DNA of 64,000 bases from positions 1 to 64,000 of the forward strand of contig JBGTDU010000118.1 of NCBI GenBank assembly GCA_041748175.1, read 5' to 3'. The stretch is from JAHEJB01 sp041748175. GTDB taxonomy: Bacteria > Bacteroidota > Rhodothermia > Rhodothermales > Rubricoccaceae. Below the pieces are notes generated by a model. That model ran no database searches, was not told the origin of the DNA, and worked only from the letters and a program-made list of their open reading frames with translations. Below are positions 17,468 to 25,712 of this stretch, one piece after another. The position numbers and the translations under genes were made by a program. The number at the start of each line of letters is the position of its first letter. Position 1 is the first letter of the stretch.

Positions 17468-18096
17468 GCCCGGCGGATTGGTCGGCCGTCGTTCTATCGA
17501 TGCAAGTGGCGGGGATGGCAACCGTGCTCAGCCTGCCCATCGGCATTGCGGTGGCGTTTGCTCTGGCCAAGAAGCGATTTCGAGGGAGGTTTCTCGTCGA
17601 AAACATCGTCCAACTTCCACTCGTCGTTCCGCCGGTAGTGACCGGATACGTTCTACTGATCGTGCTCCCGAAGTCGCTTGCATTCACCTGGGGCGCGGCG
17701 GTTCTGGCATCCGCCATCGTCGGCTTTCCGCTGCTTGTTCAGACGGCGCGGGTGGCGTTTGACGGCGTCGATCCCGACCTCGAAGCCGCCGCGCGCGTCG
17801 ACGGGGCGAGGCCGTTGGATGTCTTCCGCCGGGTCACGCTTCCATTAGCAGCACGCGGTGTCGCGGCGGGCGCAGTCCTCCATTTCGCCCGCGCCTTGGG
17901 CGAGTTCGGAGCGACGATTGTCGTGGCCGGAAACATCCCCGGCCATACCCAAACCCTGCCACTCGCTCTCTTCTCGCGGCTGAACCAGGCGGGTGGAGAA
18001 GCTCCTGCATTGCGACTAGCACTGGTTGCGGTTGGTCTGGCGGCACTCAGCCTCGTGATTTACGGAATGCTCGTTCGGCGGCTGCCGAGGGGTTAG
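17464..18096 (+). CDS. modB: Molybdate ABC transporter permease
   Basis: The 210-residue inner-membrane permease has about five hydrophobic segments and the EAA loop that docks the ATPase (LEAAARVDGARPLDVFRRVTLPLA). FARALGEFGATIVVAGNIPG is typical of ModB. It overlaps modA by four bases. The gene that should follow, the ATPase modC, is absent: after the stop comes 142 bases without a gene and then an unrelated FG-GAP protein. The permease must borrow an ATPase encoded elsewhere or be orphaned. Confidence 0.93.
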   Translation: MSPADWSAVVLSMQVAGMATVLSLPIGIAVAFALAKKRFRGRFLVENIVQLPLVVPPVVTGYVLLIVLPKSLAFTWGAAVLASAIVGFPLLVQTARVAFDGVDPDLEAAARVDGARPLDVFRRVTLPLAARGVAAGAVLHFARALGEFGATIVVAGNIPGHTQTLPLALFSRLNQAGGEAPALRLALVAVGLAALSLVIYGMLVRRLPRG

Positions 18097-18212
18097 CCAT
18101 CCCGAACGAGATAGGGGAGAAGCATCATCGGCCGTGCAAAATGTTAGCAATACTTGTTCGTTAACCGCATTCTGAATGCTAGCCTTGCATTTCTTATGTC
18201 TCCTACGTAGCT

Positions 18213-18233
18213 ATCGTGCGAACGAAGCACGAT
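18213..18233 (+). promoter_or_regulatory. Hairpin at the translation start of the FG-GAP gene
   Basis: A perfect 7-bp inverted repeat ATCGTGC/GCACGAT with a 7-base loop ends six bases before the ATG at 18239 and overlaps an out-of-frame ATG at 18232. In the mRNA it would cover the ribosome-binding region. It could modulate translation or be chance; no Shine-Dalgarno is evident nearby. Confidence 0.35.
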
Positions 18234-18238
18234 GAACA

Positions 18239-19909
18239 ATGATATACGCGGATATCCTAGGTCGAACGATTCGCGTTGTGGCGACGTTTTTGTTCGTCGG
18301 CAGTGCGACGGCTCAGACTCCTCTTGCTCCTTTGGACGGCCCCCGCGTACTGACGGAGGATTTCAAAATGACGGGCGCCGATGCGGACTCGATTGCGTCC
18401 ATTGGATGGAGTCTAGGTACGGCAGGCACAGGAGCGAATGCATTCATTGTGGCCGGCGCGTTTCGAGACGCCACGTTTGGACCCGAAACGGGAGCAGCCT
18501 ATGTGTTTCGTTACGAGGGTACAGGTTGGCTCGAAGAACAAAAACTTTTGGCGTCCGATGCTCACGCGAATGATTCGTTCGGGCTAGCGTCGACAGCCTT
18601 TTCAGACGCAGAAGGTGATTTCATTGTAGTTGGGGCTCATAATTGGTCGGCCTTTGGCATGAGGGGTGCAGCGTACATTTTCCATTTCGACCACGACACT
18701 ATGGCGTGGCAGGAAGAAAGCAGACTTACTGCCAGCGATGGTGAAAATGGAGACAGGTTTGGTCGTGCTGTAGCGATGGTGGATAGTCTCGTTATTGTCG
18801 CTTCTCCTGTTGATGATGATGTTGGAGAAGACGCTGGAGCCGTTTACGCATTTCGTAGAACGAGCGACGGCGCAGGAGGGGTTACGTGGTTAGAAGAATA
18901 CAAGCTGGTGGCAAGTGATGGCCTCCCAAGCGATGCGTTTGGTCGGGCGGTTGGGATCGCACGGACGAGCGTTGGTGACGCCGTGTGTGTAGTTGGTCCG
19001 AGTAGTCCAGACGCTCATCCGGCTGGTGCCCTTTATATCTATCAGCGTGAGACAGATATCAACGGTGAGGCTTCCTGGGCCGAAGAGGCTATTCTCACAG
19101 CGGTCGACGGTGTGGAGTTCGATCATTTGGGATGGGCGGCCTCAGTGGCTGGAACAAACGCGGGAGTATTCGCCCTCGGTGGAGCACCGGGTGCCACAGT
19201 TGCCGGAATGAGTTCAGGGGCAGCCTACCTATTTCGACGCGAAGAAAATGGTCAGGGCGGTTTCCAGTGGATCGAGGAGGCGAAGTTGGTAGCGAGTGAC
19301 GGAGCTATTGCGGATGCCTTTGGCTGGTCCGTGTCGATCGCGGACTCTCCCTTAGGCGTAGTGGCTTTGGTGGGCACACGCTCCGACGACAACTTTCGAG
19401 GTGCCGCATACGCCTTTTTAAGAAGAGATGACGGCGTGTGGGACGAAGTGGCTAAACTGGTGGCGAGTGATGGCCAGTCTGGCGACTTTTTGGGCTACTC
19501 GTCTGTCATTGGTCCAGATTGGTTCGTGGTTAGTGCACCACGAGACGACCCGATGGGAGCGCCAGCCGGGCGCGGCGCGGTGTACACCTATGACCTGCGG
19601 ACCGTGGCCACAGCGACAAACGACGCAAATCCCACTTTTGATCAAACATCAGTTCGGACGTGGCCTAACCCGTTTAGTACGCGTGTTTTTGTCTTGTATC
19701 GACTTCTCGAACCAGGCCAGGTTGAGTTCATTGTATTTGATGTGTTGGGTCGCGCCGTTGTTAGGATCGACGACGTTTTTCGACCGACTGGCGAGTTTGT
19801 TGAAACCATTGACCTCGACCATTTGCCTACCGGTCGGTATCTGCTTCAACTGACAACGCCAAACGGCGTGACTACGGAAACGCTCACGAAAGTCCGCGTA
19901 GCGGATTAG
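18239..19909 (+). CDS. FG-GAP repeat secreted protein with T9SS sorting domain
   Basis: The 556-residue protein has a signal peptide (IRVVATFLFVGSATAQ) and about seven repeats. Each carries a block like EEQKLLASDAHANDSFG or EEYKLVASDGLPSDAFG followed by GAAYVFRR, the pattern of FG-GAP/integrin-alpha-type beta-propeller blades. The last ~85 residues are a T9SS sorting domain (WPNPFSTRVFVLYRL, FDVLGRAV, LPTGRYLLQL). It is likely surface-exposed or released and possibly adhesive. Base composition is visibly less GC-rich than neighbours, which may reflect transfer or fast evolution. Confidence 0.85.
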   Translation: MIYADILGRTIRVVATFLFVGSATAQTPLAPLDGPRVLTEDFKMTGADADSIASIGWSLGTAGTGANAFIVAGAFRDATFGPETGAAYVFRYEGTGWLEEQKLLASDAHANDSFGLASTAFSDAEGDFIVVGAHNWSAFGMRGAAYIFHFDHDTMAWQEESRLTASDGENGDRFGRAVAMVDSLVIVASPVDDDVGEDAGAVYAFRRTSDGAGGVTWLEEYKLVASDGLPSDAFGRAVGIARTSVGDAVCVVGPSSPDAHPAGALYIYQRETDINGEASWAEEAILTAVDGVEFDHLGWAASVAGTNAGVFALGGAPGATVAGMSSGAAYLFRREENGQGGFQWIEEAKLVASDGAIADAFGWSVSIADSPLGVVALVGTRSDDNFRGAAYAFLRRDDGVWDEVAKLVASDGQSGDFLGYSSVIGPDWFVVSAPRDDPMGAPAGRGAVYTYDLRTVATATNDANPTFDQTSVRTWPNPFSTRVFVLYRLLEPGQVEFIVFDVLGRAVVRIDDVFRPTGEFVETIDLDHLPTGRYLLQLTTPNGVTTETLTKVRVAD

Positions 19910-20012
19910 CACACTGGTGACTTGGACGAACGTTGGTCTACGCCTCGCAATTCGGCGCAAGGAATACCTCGCGGGATGTACCTTGGCATTTCCAGACCTC
20001 GCGAAGAGATTT

Positions 20013-20675
20013 ATGAGCCCGCCTATCCTTACCGAAGCCGATCAGGAGCGCATCCGTGAGGCCGTTGACCACGCCGAAACGCAAACGGCCGGCGAAATAG
20101 TTCCGTACATCACCGTACGGAGCGGTCGGTACGAGATCGCTTTCTGGCGGGGCGGCGCAATGGGCGCTTTGGTTTCGGGTGCCATCGGGCTACTCATTGC
20201 GTGGCTTTACGACGGCTGGGGTTTGGGTTGGCTGTATTCGGCGTGGGGAATGGCCCTCGTGATGGCGCTAGGCGGCGCCCTTTCCGCGTCGTTGGTTGGT
20301 AGTATTCCGTCGTTGCATCGCTGGATGGCGGGTCCGGGACGGATCGCCCAACGTGTGCATCGGAGGGCAGAGGCCGCATTTCTCGAAGAAGAGGTTTTCC
20401 TGACCCGCGACCGCACGGGAATTCTGCTCTTCGTTTCCCTGTTCGAGCATCGGATCGAAGTGATCGGCGACGCCGGGATTAACAAAGTCGTAGGGCAGGA
20501 AGAATGGGAAGAGGTCGTCCATCGCATCCGCTCAGGGATCAAAGACGGACGGTTTGCAGATGGGCTTGTCGACGCCATCAAAATGTGCGGCGATCTTTTG
20601 CATCGCAGCGGCGTCGGCATCCGCGATGACGACGACGACGAACTCTCCGATGAAGTCCGAATCCGCGCCGAATAG
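20013..20675 (+). CDS. TPM-domain membrane protein (first of three)
   Basis: From the ATG at 20013 the 220-residue protein has no signal peptide. A short N-terminal TPM-type region (ILTEADQERIREAVDHAETQTAGEIVPYI) precedes two hydrophobic segments (about residues 45-90) and then a region with the TPM-like block LFVSLFEHRIEVIGDAGINKVV. The C-terminus is acidic (DDDDDEL). It belongs to the family paired with YgcG-type TPM proteins. Its stop directly abuts the ATG of the next gene. The 32-codon upstream extension to 19917 is unlikely to be translated. Role unknown, probably membrane-associated with the next two products. Confidence 0.78.
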   Translation: MSPPILTEADQERIREAVDHAETQTAGEIVPYITVRSGRYEIAFWRGGAMGALVSGAIGLLIAWLYDGWGLGWLYSAWGMALVMALGGALSASLVGSIPSLHRWMAGPGRIAQRVHRRAEAAFLEEEVFLTRDRTGILLFVSLFEHRIEVIGDAGINKVVGQEEWEEVVHRIRSGIKDGRFADGLVDAIKMCGDLLHRSGVGIRDDDDDELSDEVRIRAE

Positions 20676-21743
20676 ATGCACCGTTTCCTCCTCGTCCTTG
20701 GACTCTTACTTGTGGCGTATCCCGCTGTCGCGCAGCCGGCGGTTCCCACAGAAGGTCTTTGGGTAACCGATCTTGCCGATCTGCTCGACGAAGCCACGGA
20801 GCAGGCCATCACTGCTGAACTCGTCGCGTATCAGGACTCGACAACAAATCAAGTGGTCGTCGTCACGATCCCGTCGCTCGAAGGCAGCGATATCGAGTCG
20901 TACGCACGGCGCATTTTCAACACGTGGGGTGTCGGCCAGGCAGGCCAGAACAACGGCGTGCTGCTGCTGATCGCCCACTCAGACCGCGAACTTCGCATTG
21001 AGGTCGGCTTGGGGTTGGAAGGCACGTTGACGGACGCCGAGGCCGGGAGAATCATCCGAAATGTCATCGTTCCCCAATTCCGCAACAGCGATTTCGAGGC
21101 GGGCGTGCTTGCCGGAGTGGCGTCCATCATCGACGAACTGCAAGCGGCACCCGGCGAGAAACCCCTCGACGTGGCGATTCCCCTTCTCTACTCCCGCCGA
21201 CGGTTTGGCAGCGACTCCGTTGTAGCATTCTTTATCGCACTCGCGGCCCTTCTCTTTTCGTTCTGGGTGGGACGTGCCTGGGTGGTTAAAACCGGCGGCT
21301 ATGCTCCTGCACGTCGCGGGTGGAGCTTCGTGTTTCGCCTTTTGCTTGCGGCACCGGCCCTTGGCTTCTTCCTTTTCCTGATCGTCCCGGTAGTGAAGCG
21401 GTGGATCGGTCTCGGCCATTACGAGTGGTGGACGGGGCTATGGCTTGGAATGCTGATCTGGCCCGTTCTGGTTCTGCTGGCCGAAAACACCGTTGCAAGA
21501 CGGCCGACCTGGTTGCGATTCCGCAGAATGCAGGCCCACGTCGAGGCGCAGAAAGATGCGGCCAGGAAAGCGGGCAAGCGGGTGCAGATTCAGGCCTTCG
21601 GACAGACATATTGGTACGACGGAAGAGCGCCGACTTCGTCCGGTTCGTCATCAAGCGGCGGGTCGTCGTTCAGCTCTTCGAGCAGCAGTTTTAGTGGCGG
21701 GGGTGGCTTCTCGGGCGGCGGCGGAGCCTCTGGGAGTTGGTAA
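20676..21743 (+). CDS. YgcG-like TPM-domain protein with Gly/Ser-rich tail (second of three)
   Basis: The 355-residue protein has a signal peptide (MHRFLLVLGLLLVAYPAVAQ), a periplasmic TPM domain (LADLLDEATEQAITAEL, NQVVVVTIPSLEGSDIESYA, NNGVLLLIAHSDRELRIEVG, DAEAGRIIRNVIVPQFR) and about three transmembrane helices. A Ser/Gly tail ends GGGGASGSW, the signature C-terminus of YgcG-family proteins. TPM domains are acid-phosphatase-like folds, but the role of this family is unsettled. It starts on the base after the upstream stop, so it is co-translated. Confidence 0.85.
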   Translation: MHRFLLVLGLLLVAYPAVAQPAVPTEGLWVTDLADLLDEATEQAITAELVAYQDSTTNQVVVVTIPSLEGSDIESYARRIFNTWGVGQAGQNNGVLLLIAHSDRELRIEVGLGLEGTLTDAEAGRIIRNVIVPQFRNSDFEAGVLAGVASIIDELQAAPGEKPLDVAIPLLYSRRRFGSDSVVAFFIALAALLFSFWVGRAWVVKTGGYAPARRGWSFVFRLLLAAPALGFFLFLIVPVVKRWIGLGHYEWWTGLWLGMLIWPVLVLLAENTVARRPTWLRFRRMQAHVEAQKDAARKAGKRVQIQAFGQTYWYDGRAPTSSGSSSSGGSSFSSSSSSFSGGGGFSGGGGASGSW

Positions 21744-21745
21744 TC

Positions 21746-22684
21746 ATGCGATTGATTTTTCCCGTCCTTGCGCTCCTGACCTGCCTGAGCGCCTTGGCCC
21801 AGGAGCCGCCGCCTCTCACGGGTCGGGTTGTGGACAACGCGGAGATCCTGTCTGCTCAGACCGAGGCGACCATAACGTTCCTGCTCGATACGCACGAGCA
21901 ACAGACCTCAAACCAACTTGCCGTACTCACCATAAAATCCCTCGGCGGCGAATCCATTGAGCCTTACGCCAACCGGGTTTTTAGAGCGTGGGGCCTCGGC
22001 CAAGCTCAGGCGAACAACGGCGTGCTCCTCCTGATTGCAAAGGACGACCGCGAACTCCGGATCGAGGTCGGCTACGGTTTGGAAGGAGTTCTGACCGACG
22101 CCGAGGCCGGTCGGATCATTCGCAACGTCATCGTCCCACTTTTCCGCGACGACGACTTCGAGGGCGGAACGCTGGTTGGCGTCAATGCGATTCTTGGCAC
22201 GATCGATGGATCCTACACGCCGCCGGAGGACAGTGGAGGCGGCGAAGAAGATTTTCCATGGTGGATGGCGCTCATATTTCTCGTCACGCACGGGCTGATG
22301 CCCATCTTCTTCGGCGTTCGTTCACTGGTAGACGGACCCGCATCGCGTTATTTCACGCTCGTGTTCACAAGCGTATTCATTGGCCCAATGACGTTTATAT
22401 TTGGGGGCCTCCTATTTCAAGAATATGGACTAATAGCAGGTGTCGTTATCCTGGCCCTTTACGTCATGGGCTATATCATCGCGGACATCTACATGAGCAC
22501 CTCGCCGAAATGGCAGGATATCCGCAAGCAGGTCCGCGCAGCGCAGAAGAAGGGCACCTCCACAAAAATAGACGCGGGCTGGATCAGTTTCTCGGCGGGA
22601 GGATCGTCCTCCTCGGGCGGCGGGGGAGGTTTCAGCGGCGGCGGAGGATCTTCAGGGGGCGGCGGCGCCTCCGGTAGCTGGTGA
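21746..22684 (+). CDS. YgcG-like TPM-domain protein with Gly-rich tail (third of three)
   Basis: The 312-residue paralogue has a signal peptide (MRLIFPVLALLTCLSALAQ), then the same TPM blocks as the previous gene (VDNAEILSAQTEATITFLL, NNGVLLLIAKDDRELRIEVG, DAEAGRIIRNVIVPLFR), three hydrophobic segments and a tail again ending GGGGASGSW. The ATG at 21746 follows the upstream stop by two bases and gives a proper signal peptide. Conservation of the tail between tandem copies suggests it is functional. The bases to 22787 hold no feature I can name. Confidence 0.85.
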   Translation: MRLIFPVLALLTCLSALAQEPPPLTGRVVDNAEILSAQTEATITFLLDTHEQQTSNQLAVLTIKSLGGESIEPYANRVFRAWGLGQAQANNGVLLLIAKDDRELRIEVGYGLEGVLTDAEAGRIIRNVIVPLFRDDDFEGGTLVGVNAILGTIDGSYTPPEDSGGGEEDFPWWMALIFLVTHGLMPIFFGVRSLVDGPASRYFTLVFTSVFIGPMTFIFGGLLFQEYGLIAGVVILALYVMGYIIADIYMSTSPKWQDIRKQVRAAQKKGTSTKIDAGWISFSAGGSSSSGGGGGFSGGGGSSGGGGASGSW

Positions 22685-22787
22685 GCGGCGAACTCCCAAT
22701 TCCGAAGAACGAGGTTGGAAATCCTCCGGCGATCTTGTACCCCACCTGCATACGCACTGGGGAATACGGACTACGAAATACTGCCTC

Positions 22788-23234
22788 TCAGCGTTCGCCC
22801 AACGGCTGAACGCGAAGCACCATCCCGTCTGCGTCCTCGAAGAGGAGGGAGTCTCCGCTTTTTCGATAGGGGTGGTCGTGTGCATCCAGCCGGGCTCGCA
22901 ACAACTGCCACGAACGGAGGGGAAGGCTGAAGCCGAGTTGGCTCACGTTGGTTGGCACATCAACGGCCCTGTCCGATTCGACGAGTTCGAGCACGTCCCG
23001 ATCTTCCGCATCGACCAGAATGGCGTGCAGACGGCTAGGCTCCGTGGGGTCGAGCTCCACGGCGCGCAGCGAGAGTCCGAGTGTAGAAACGTAAAAGTCG
23101 AGCGCCTTCTCGAACTGCGTTGTACTCACCCTGACATGATTTAGCCAGATGGTCGACGAAGGCCGCCGAAGCGCACGCTCAGCGAGGTGCTCGTGCGTAA
23201 CACACCGACGGGAGGGAGAGGGTAGGAAGGCCAT
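22788..23234 (-). CDS. VOC (glyoxalase/bleomycin-resistance) family protein
   Basis: The C-terminal ~110 residues form one VOC module: NHVRVSTTQFEKALDFYVSTLGLSL, RLHAILVDAEDRDVLELVE, LGFSLPLRSWQLLRARLDA and DSLLFEDADGMVLRVQPLG. Two His/Glu metal-ligand positions are plausible, but substrate is not inferable. The start is uncertain. I used the ATG at 23234 (148 residues); an ATG at 23282 is also in frame, and homology begins only about 30 residues in. The open frame extends far upstream but reads as unrelated sequence over the end of sufS. It is the last gene of the sufS run. Confidence 0.68.
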   Translation of the reverse strand: MAFLPSPSRRCVTHEHLAERALRRPSSTIWLNHVRVSTTQFEKALDFYVSTLGLSLRAVELDPTEPSRLHAILVDAEDRDVLELVESDRAVDVPTNVSQLGFSLPLRSWQLLRARLDAHDHPYRKSGDSLLFEDADGMVLRVQPLGER

Positions 23235-23437
23235 GAACGGAAGGGAGGGAGCAGTGAAGCGGCAATTTGGCGTGAGCCGCATTGAGAACCGCTCGATCCT
23301 TTTCACAGGCTGTGCCAGAGCAGAGGCTGGATTTTTATGTCCACGCCGCGTAATGTCCCCGCCCGGTCCGTCCGGATTGATCCGCTTGCGTGCCCCCAAA
23401 CCCGCTTCTCCGTCTCGCTTCGGGAGAATTTCAGCGG

Positions 23438-24697
23438 CTATCCGACCATTGTTCGGGTCAAGGCTTTGCGAGCAAACGAGAGCGCGTCGGCGAATTTGTC
23501 CGCGTCGGCCAATGTGTTGTACACGTAAGCGCTGGCTCGGAGCGAAGTCTCGGGGAAATCGCCACCGCTCGAGAGATGCGTGTGGAGTGGCATCGTGCAA
23601 TGATGGCCAGCCCGCACCATCACGCCTTGGGCGTCGAGGAGAACGGCGAGATCATGCGGATGGATGCCGTCCATTTGAACGGTCACGATTCCACCTTCCG
23701 CTCCATGTCCTTCTGGAGGTCCGATCAATCTTATACCGGCGATTCCAGCGACCTTCTCAACGGCGCGCTGTCCCCAGTCCTGCTCGAAAGCAGCTATAGC
23801 TTCCATTCCGTGTTTGCTGTCGTATTTGACGTCGTTCAAATAATCGCACGCAGCCGCAAAGCCAACCGCGCCAGCCGCATTGGGTGTGCCCGCATCGTAT
23901 CGAGCCGCGCCATCCAGATAGGTTGTGCCGTCGACCGCCACTCGTTCGATCATCCCGCCGCCGGTCTGGTAGGTCGACATTTGGTCGAGCAGATTCGGAG
24001 ACACGACCAGCGCCCCGATGCCCGTAGGCCCAAGCATTTTGTGTGCGCTGAAGGCGACCGCGTCGCAGCCAAGATCCGCGACATCGACGGGCCGAGTGGG
24101 AACGGACTGCGCGGCGTCCAGAACGGTGACGGCGCCGACAGCCTTTGCGGCGTCGAAGATTTCCCGAACCGGATTCTCAACACCCAGGACATTGGAGACG
24201 TGCGCCATCGCCACCAACTTCGTTCGGTTGCCGATCAGATCGAGCGTACCGGCGATGTCAAACGTGCCGTTCGGGCTCAGCGGTGCAAACTTCAGCGTAG
24301 CGCCGGTTCTTCTCGTAACCTCCTGCCAGGGCGTAAAGTTGGAATGGTGTTCCTGTGGGCTGATGACGATTTCATCGCCGGGCTTGAGTTGGTCCTCGGC
24401 CCAGGCGCGAGCGATCAGGTTCAGTCCTTCCGTCGTGCCTTTCGTAAAGATGAGGCGCTCCGCGTCCGCCCCAACGAATGCAGCCACCGTCTTTCGCGCC
24501 TGCTCATAGAGGTCCGTCGCGCGCTGGCTGAGCTCGTACACCCCGCGATGCACCGGCGCATTCTCTTCTTCGTAGAACCGCGATATCCGTTCGATTACGG
24601 CGCGAGGCTTCAGAGTCGTCGCTGCCGAGTCGAGATAGCAGGGTCGTTCCTCGTGGTTGAGGAGTGGGATCTCGGAGGGAGGAAGTGGAAGAATCAT
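23438..24697 (-). CDS. sufS: Cysteine desulfurase, SufS/CsdA type
   Basis: The 419-residue PLP enzyme removes sulfur from cysteine for Fe-S cluster assembly. Visible are YLDSAATTLKP at the start, the cofactor-binding EHHSN, the PLP lysine K220 in FSAHKMLGPTGIG, and the catalytic C367 in RAGHHCTMP, characteristic of group II (SufS) enzymes. The ATG at 24697 is preferred, since homology begins a few residues later. The open frame runs a further 42 codons through a tandem repeat and is rejected as coding. The upstream gene is a SufT-like DUF59 protein; SufBCD are not in the window. Confidence 0.93.
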   Translation of the reverse strand: MILPLPPSEIPLLNHEERPCYLDSAATTLKPRAVIERISRFYEEENAPVHRGVYELSQRATDLYEQARKTVAAFVGADAERLIFTKGTTEGLNLIARAWAEDQLKPGDEIVISPQEHHSNFTPWQEVTRRTGATLKFAPLSPNGTFDIAGTLDLIGNRTKLVAMAHVSNVLGVENPVREIFDAAKAVGAVTVLDAAQSVPTRPVDVADLGCDAVAFSAHKMLGPTGIGALVVSPNLLDQMSTYQTGGGMIERVAVDGTTYLDGAARYDAGTPNAAGAVGFAAACDYLNDVKYDSKHGMEAIAAFEQDWGQRAVEKVAGIAGIRLIGPPEGHGAEGGIVTVQMDGIHPHDLAVLLDAQGVMVRAGHHCTMPLHTHLSSGGDFPETSLRASAYVYNTLADADKFADALSFARKALTRTMVG

Positions 24698-24817
24698 TTC
24701 GGTAGGGGCGCATTGCGATGCGCCCGTACGTGGAACATTTCGGTAGGGGAGCATCGCAATGCGCCCGTACGTGGAATATTTCGGTAGGGGCGCTTTGCAA
24801 TGCGTCCCTACGTGGAA
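24695..24817. repeat. Three tandem 41-bp units with internal palindromes
   Basis: Units at 24695-24735, 24736-24776 and 24777-24817 share the pattern CATTTCGGTAGGGG, a GC/AT palindrome, CGTACGTGGAA. Each contains an imperfect inverted repeat (TAGGGGCGCATTGC with GCAATGCGCCC-type arm). The array fills the space between the stop of the DUF59 gene and the sufS start codon, whose CAT complement is the first three bases of unit 1. Any leader of sufS therefore crosses three potential hairpins. Confidence 0.88.
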
Positions 24818-24826
24818 CGCCATGCT

Positions 24827-25240
24827 CTACAAAAATCCAAGCGTCAGCTTGGCTTCTTCGCTCATCATCTCCATCGTGTAAGTCGGCGTAAAGACGAGGT
24901 CGAGGGTGACGTGATGGACGCCCTCCAGCGCATTGATGCCCTGCTCGACCTCAGCCGGGAGGGTTTCCGCAGCAGGGCAGTTCGGCGCGGTCAGCGTCAT
25001 CCGAACGGTTACGTCTGCGCCATCCTCGCCGTCCTCGACATCCCATCCGTAGATGAGTCCGAGGTCCCAAATGGGTACCGGGATTTCCGGATCGTAGATC
25101 GTCTTCACGACTTCGAGCATCGAATTCTCGAGTGCGGAAAAATCCTGGTCGCGGCCATCAATCAAAAAATCGCGGGTGGTCATGCTCGCGGTGAGAGGGT
25201 AAGGGAGCGTGCCGGAGGCAAGGTTCGTGGTATCGGACAT
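24827..25240 (-). CDS. MIP18/DUF59 family protein, SufT-like
   Basis: The 137-residue protein has the DUF59 core: MLEVVKTIYDPEIPVPIWDLGLIY, VTVRMTLTAPNCPAAETLP with the conserved Cys, and a C-terminal VTLDLVFTPTYTMEMMSEEAK. DUF59 proteins (SufT, PaaD/MIP18) help mature Fe-S proteins. The neighbouring cysteine desulfurase supports the SufT role. The N-terminal ~25 residues are variable, so an internal ATG (MTTRDFLIDG) is an alternative start. Confidence 0.85.
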   Translation of the reverse strand: MSDTTNLASGTLPYPLTASMTTRDFLIDGRDQDFSALENSMLEVVKTIYDPEIPVPIWDLGLIYGWDVEDGEDGADVTVRMTLTAPNCPAAETLPAEVEQGINALEGVHHVTLDLVFTPTYTMEMMSEEAKLTLGFL

Positions 25241-25261
25241 GGGGGTGAAATCTTGTGGCTC

Positions 25262-25711
25262 TCAGGTTGTTTCCTGATGCATCGTTATGCGCTCCCAATC
25301 CGCAATCGGGCCACCTACGAGGTGGAAAAGCCCATTCATTGGTACGTATCCGCCGATCTCAATCGTAGCCAACCAATCGGGTGCGCGCTTTATGAGTTTG
25401 AGCCTGAGATGTCTCCACTCGTAGGCTAGCTGATCGTCAGAGACAGCGATCAATCTCCTCGTTCTTGCTCTGACAATTTTAGAAGCATCGAAGTTGTAGT
25501 TCCTTAGTTTTGCCTCAATGGAAACGGCCGCGAGATAGGTGCCGATCGCTCCGAGTGGTTTCGGGTGTTCTTTGAATCGCAACAACTGAGGATGATTTCG
25601 ATAGCCCGTCGTCTCGCCCTTCAGGACCTTTTGAGCAAGCAATCCCTCGCGCCACAAAGCAACAAGCCCCTTCGAATCGAGCAGCATCGGATGAAGTGAC
25701 CAGAGGCGCAT
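25262..25711 (-). CDS. Pyrimidine dimer DNA glycosylase/endonuclease V-like protein
   Basis: The 149-residue protein begins MRLWSLHPMLLDSKGLVALWREGLLAQKVL and continues GYRNHPQLLRFKEHP, the conserved opening of the Pyr_excise (PF03013) family. The N-terminal region and the downstream YEWRHLRLKLIKR block match. Family members excise UV-induced pyrimidine dimers by a glycosylase/AP-lyase mechanism using the N-terminal amine, which would require removal of Met1. It sits 2 bases from the stop of the kinase gene and is probably in the same transcript. Activity on this particular substrate is inferred. Confidence 0.82.
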   Translation of the reverse strand: MRLWSLHPMLLDSKGLVALWREGLLAQKVLKGETTGYRNHPQLLRFKEHPKPLGAIGTYLAAVSIEAKLRNYNFDASKIVRARTRRLIAVSDDQLAYEWRHLRLKLIKRAPDWLATIEIGGYVPMNGLFHLVGGPIADWERITMHQETT

Positions 25712-25712
25712 G

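Noticed and set aside
23390..24787. 465-codon open frame on the plus strand opposite sufS
   Set aside because: Antisense shadow of a complete cysteine desulfurase; no motif in the translation.
24695..24817. CRISPR array
   Set aside because: Units are contiguous with no unique spacers and contain palindromes; only three copies and no cas genes.
24698..24823. N-terminal extension of sufS through the tandem repeat
   Set aside because: SufS homology starts at the ATG at 24697, and the extension is translated repeat sequence.
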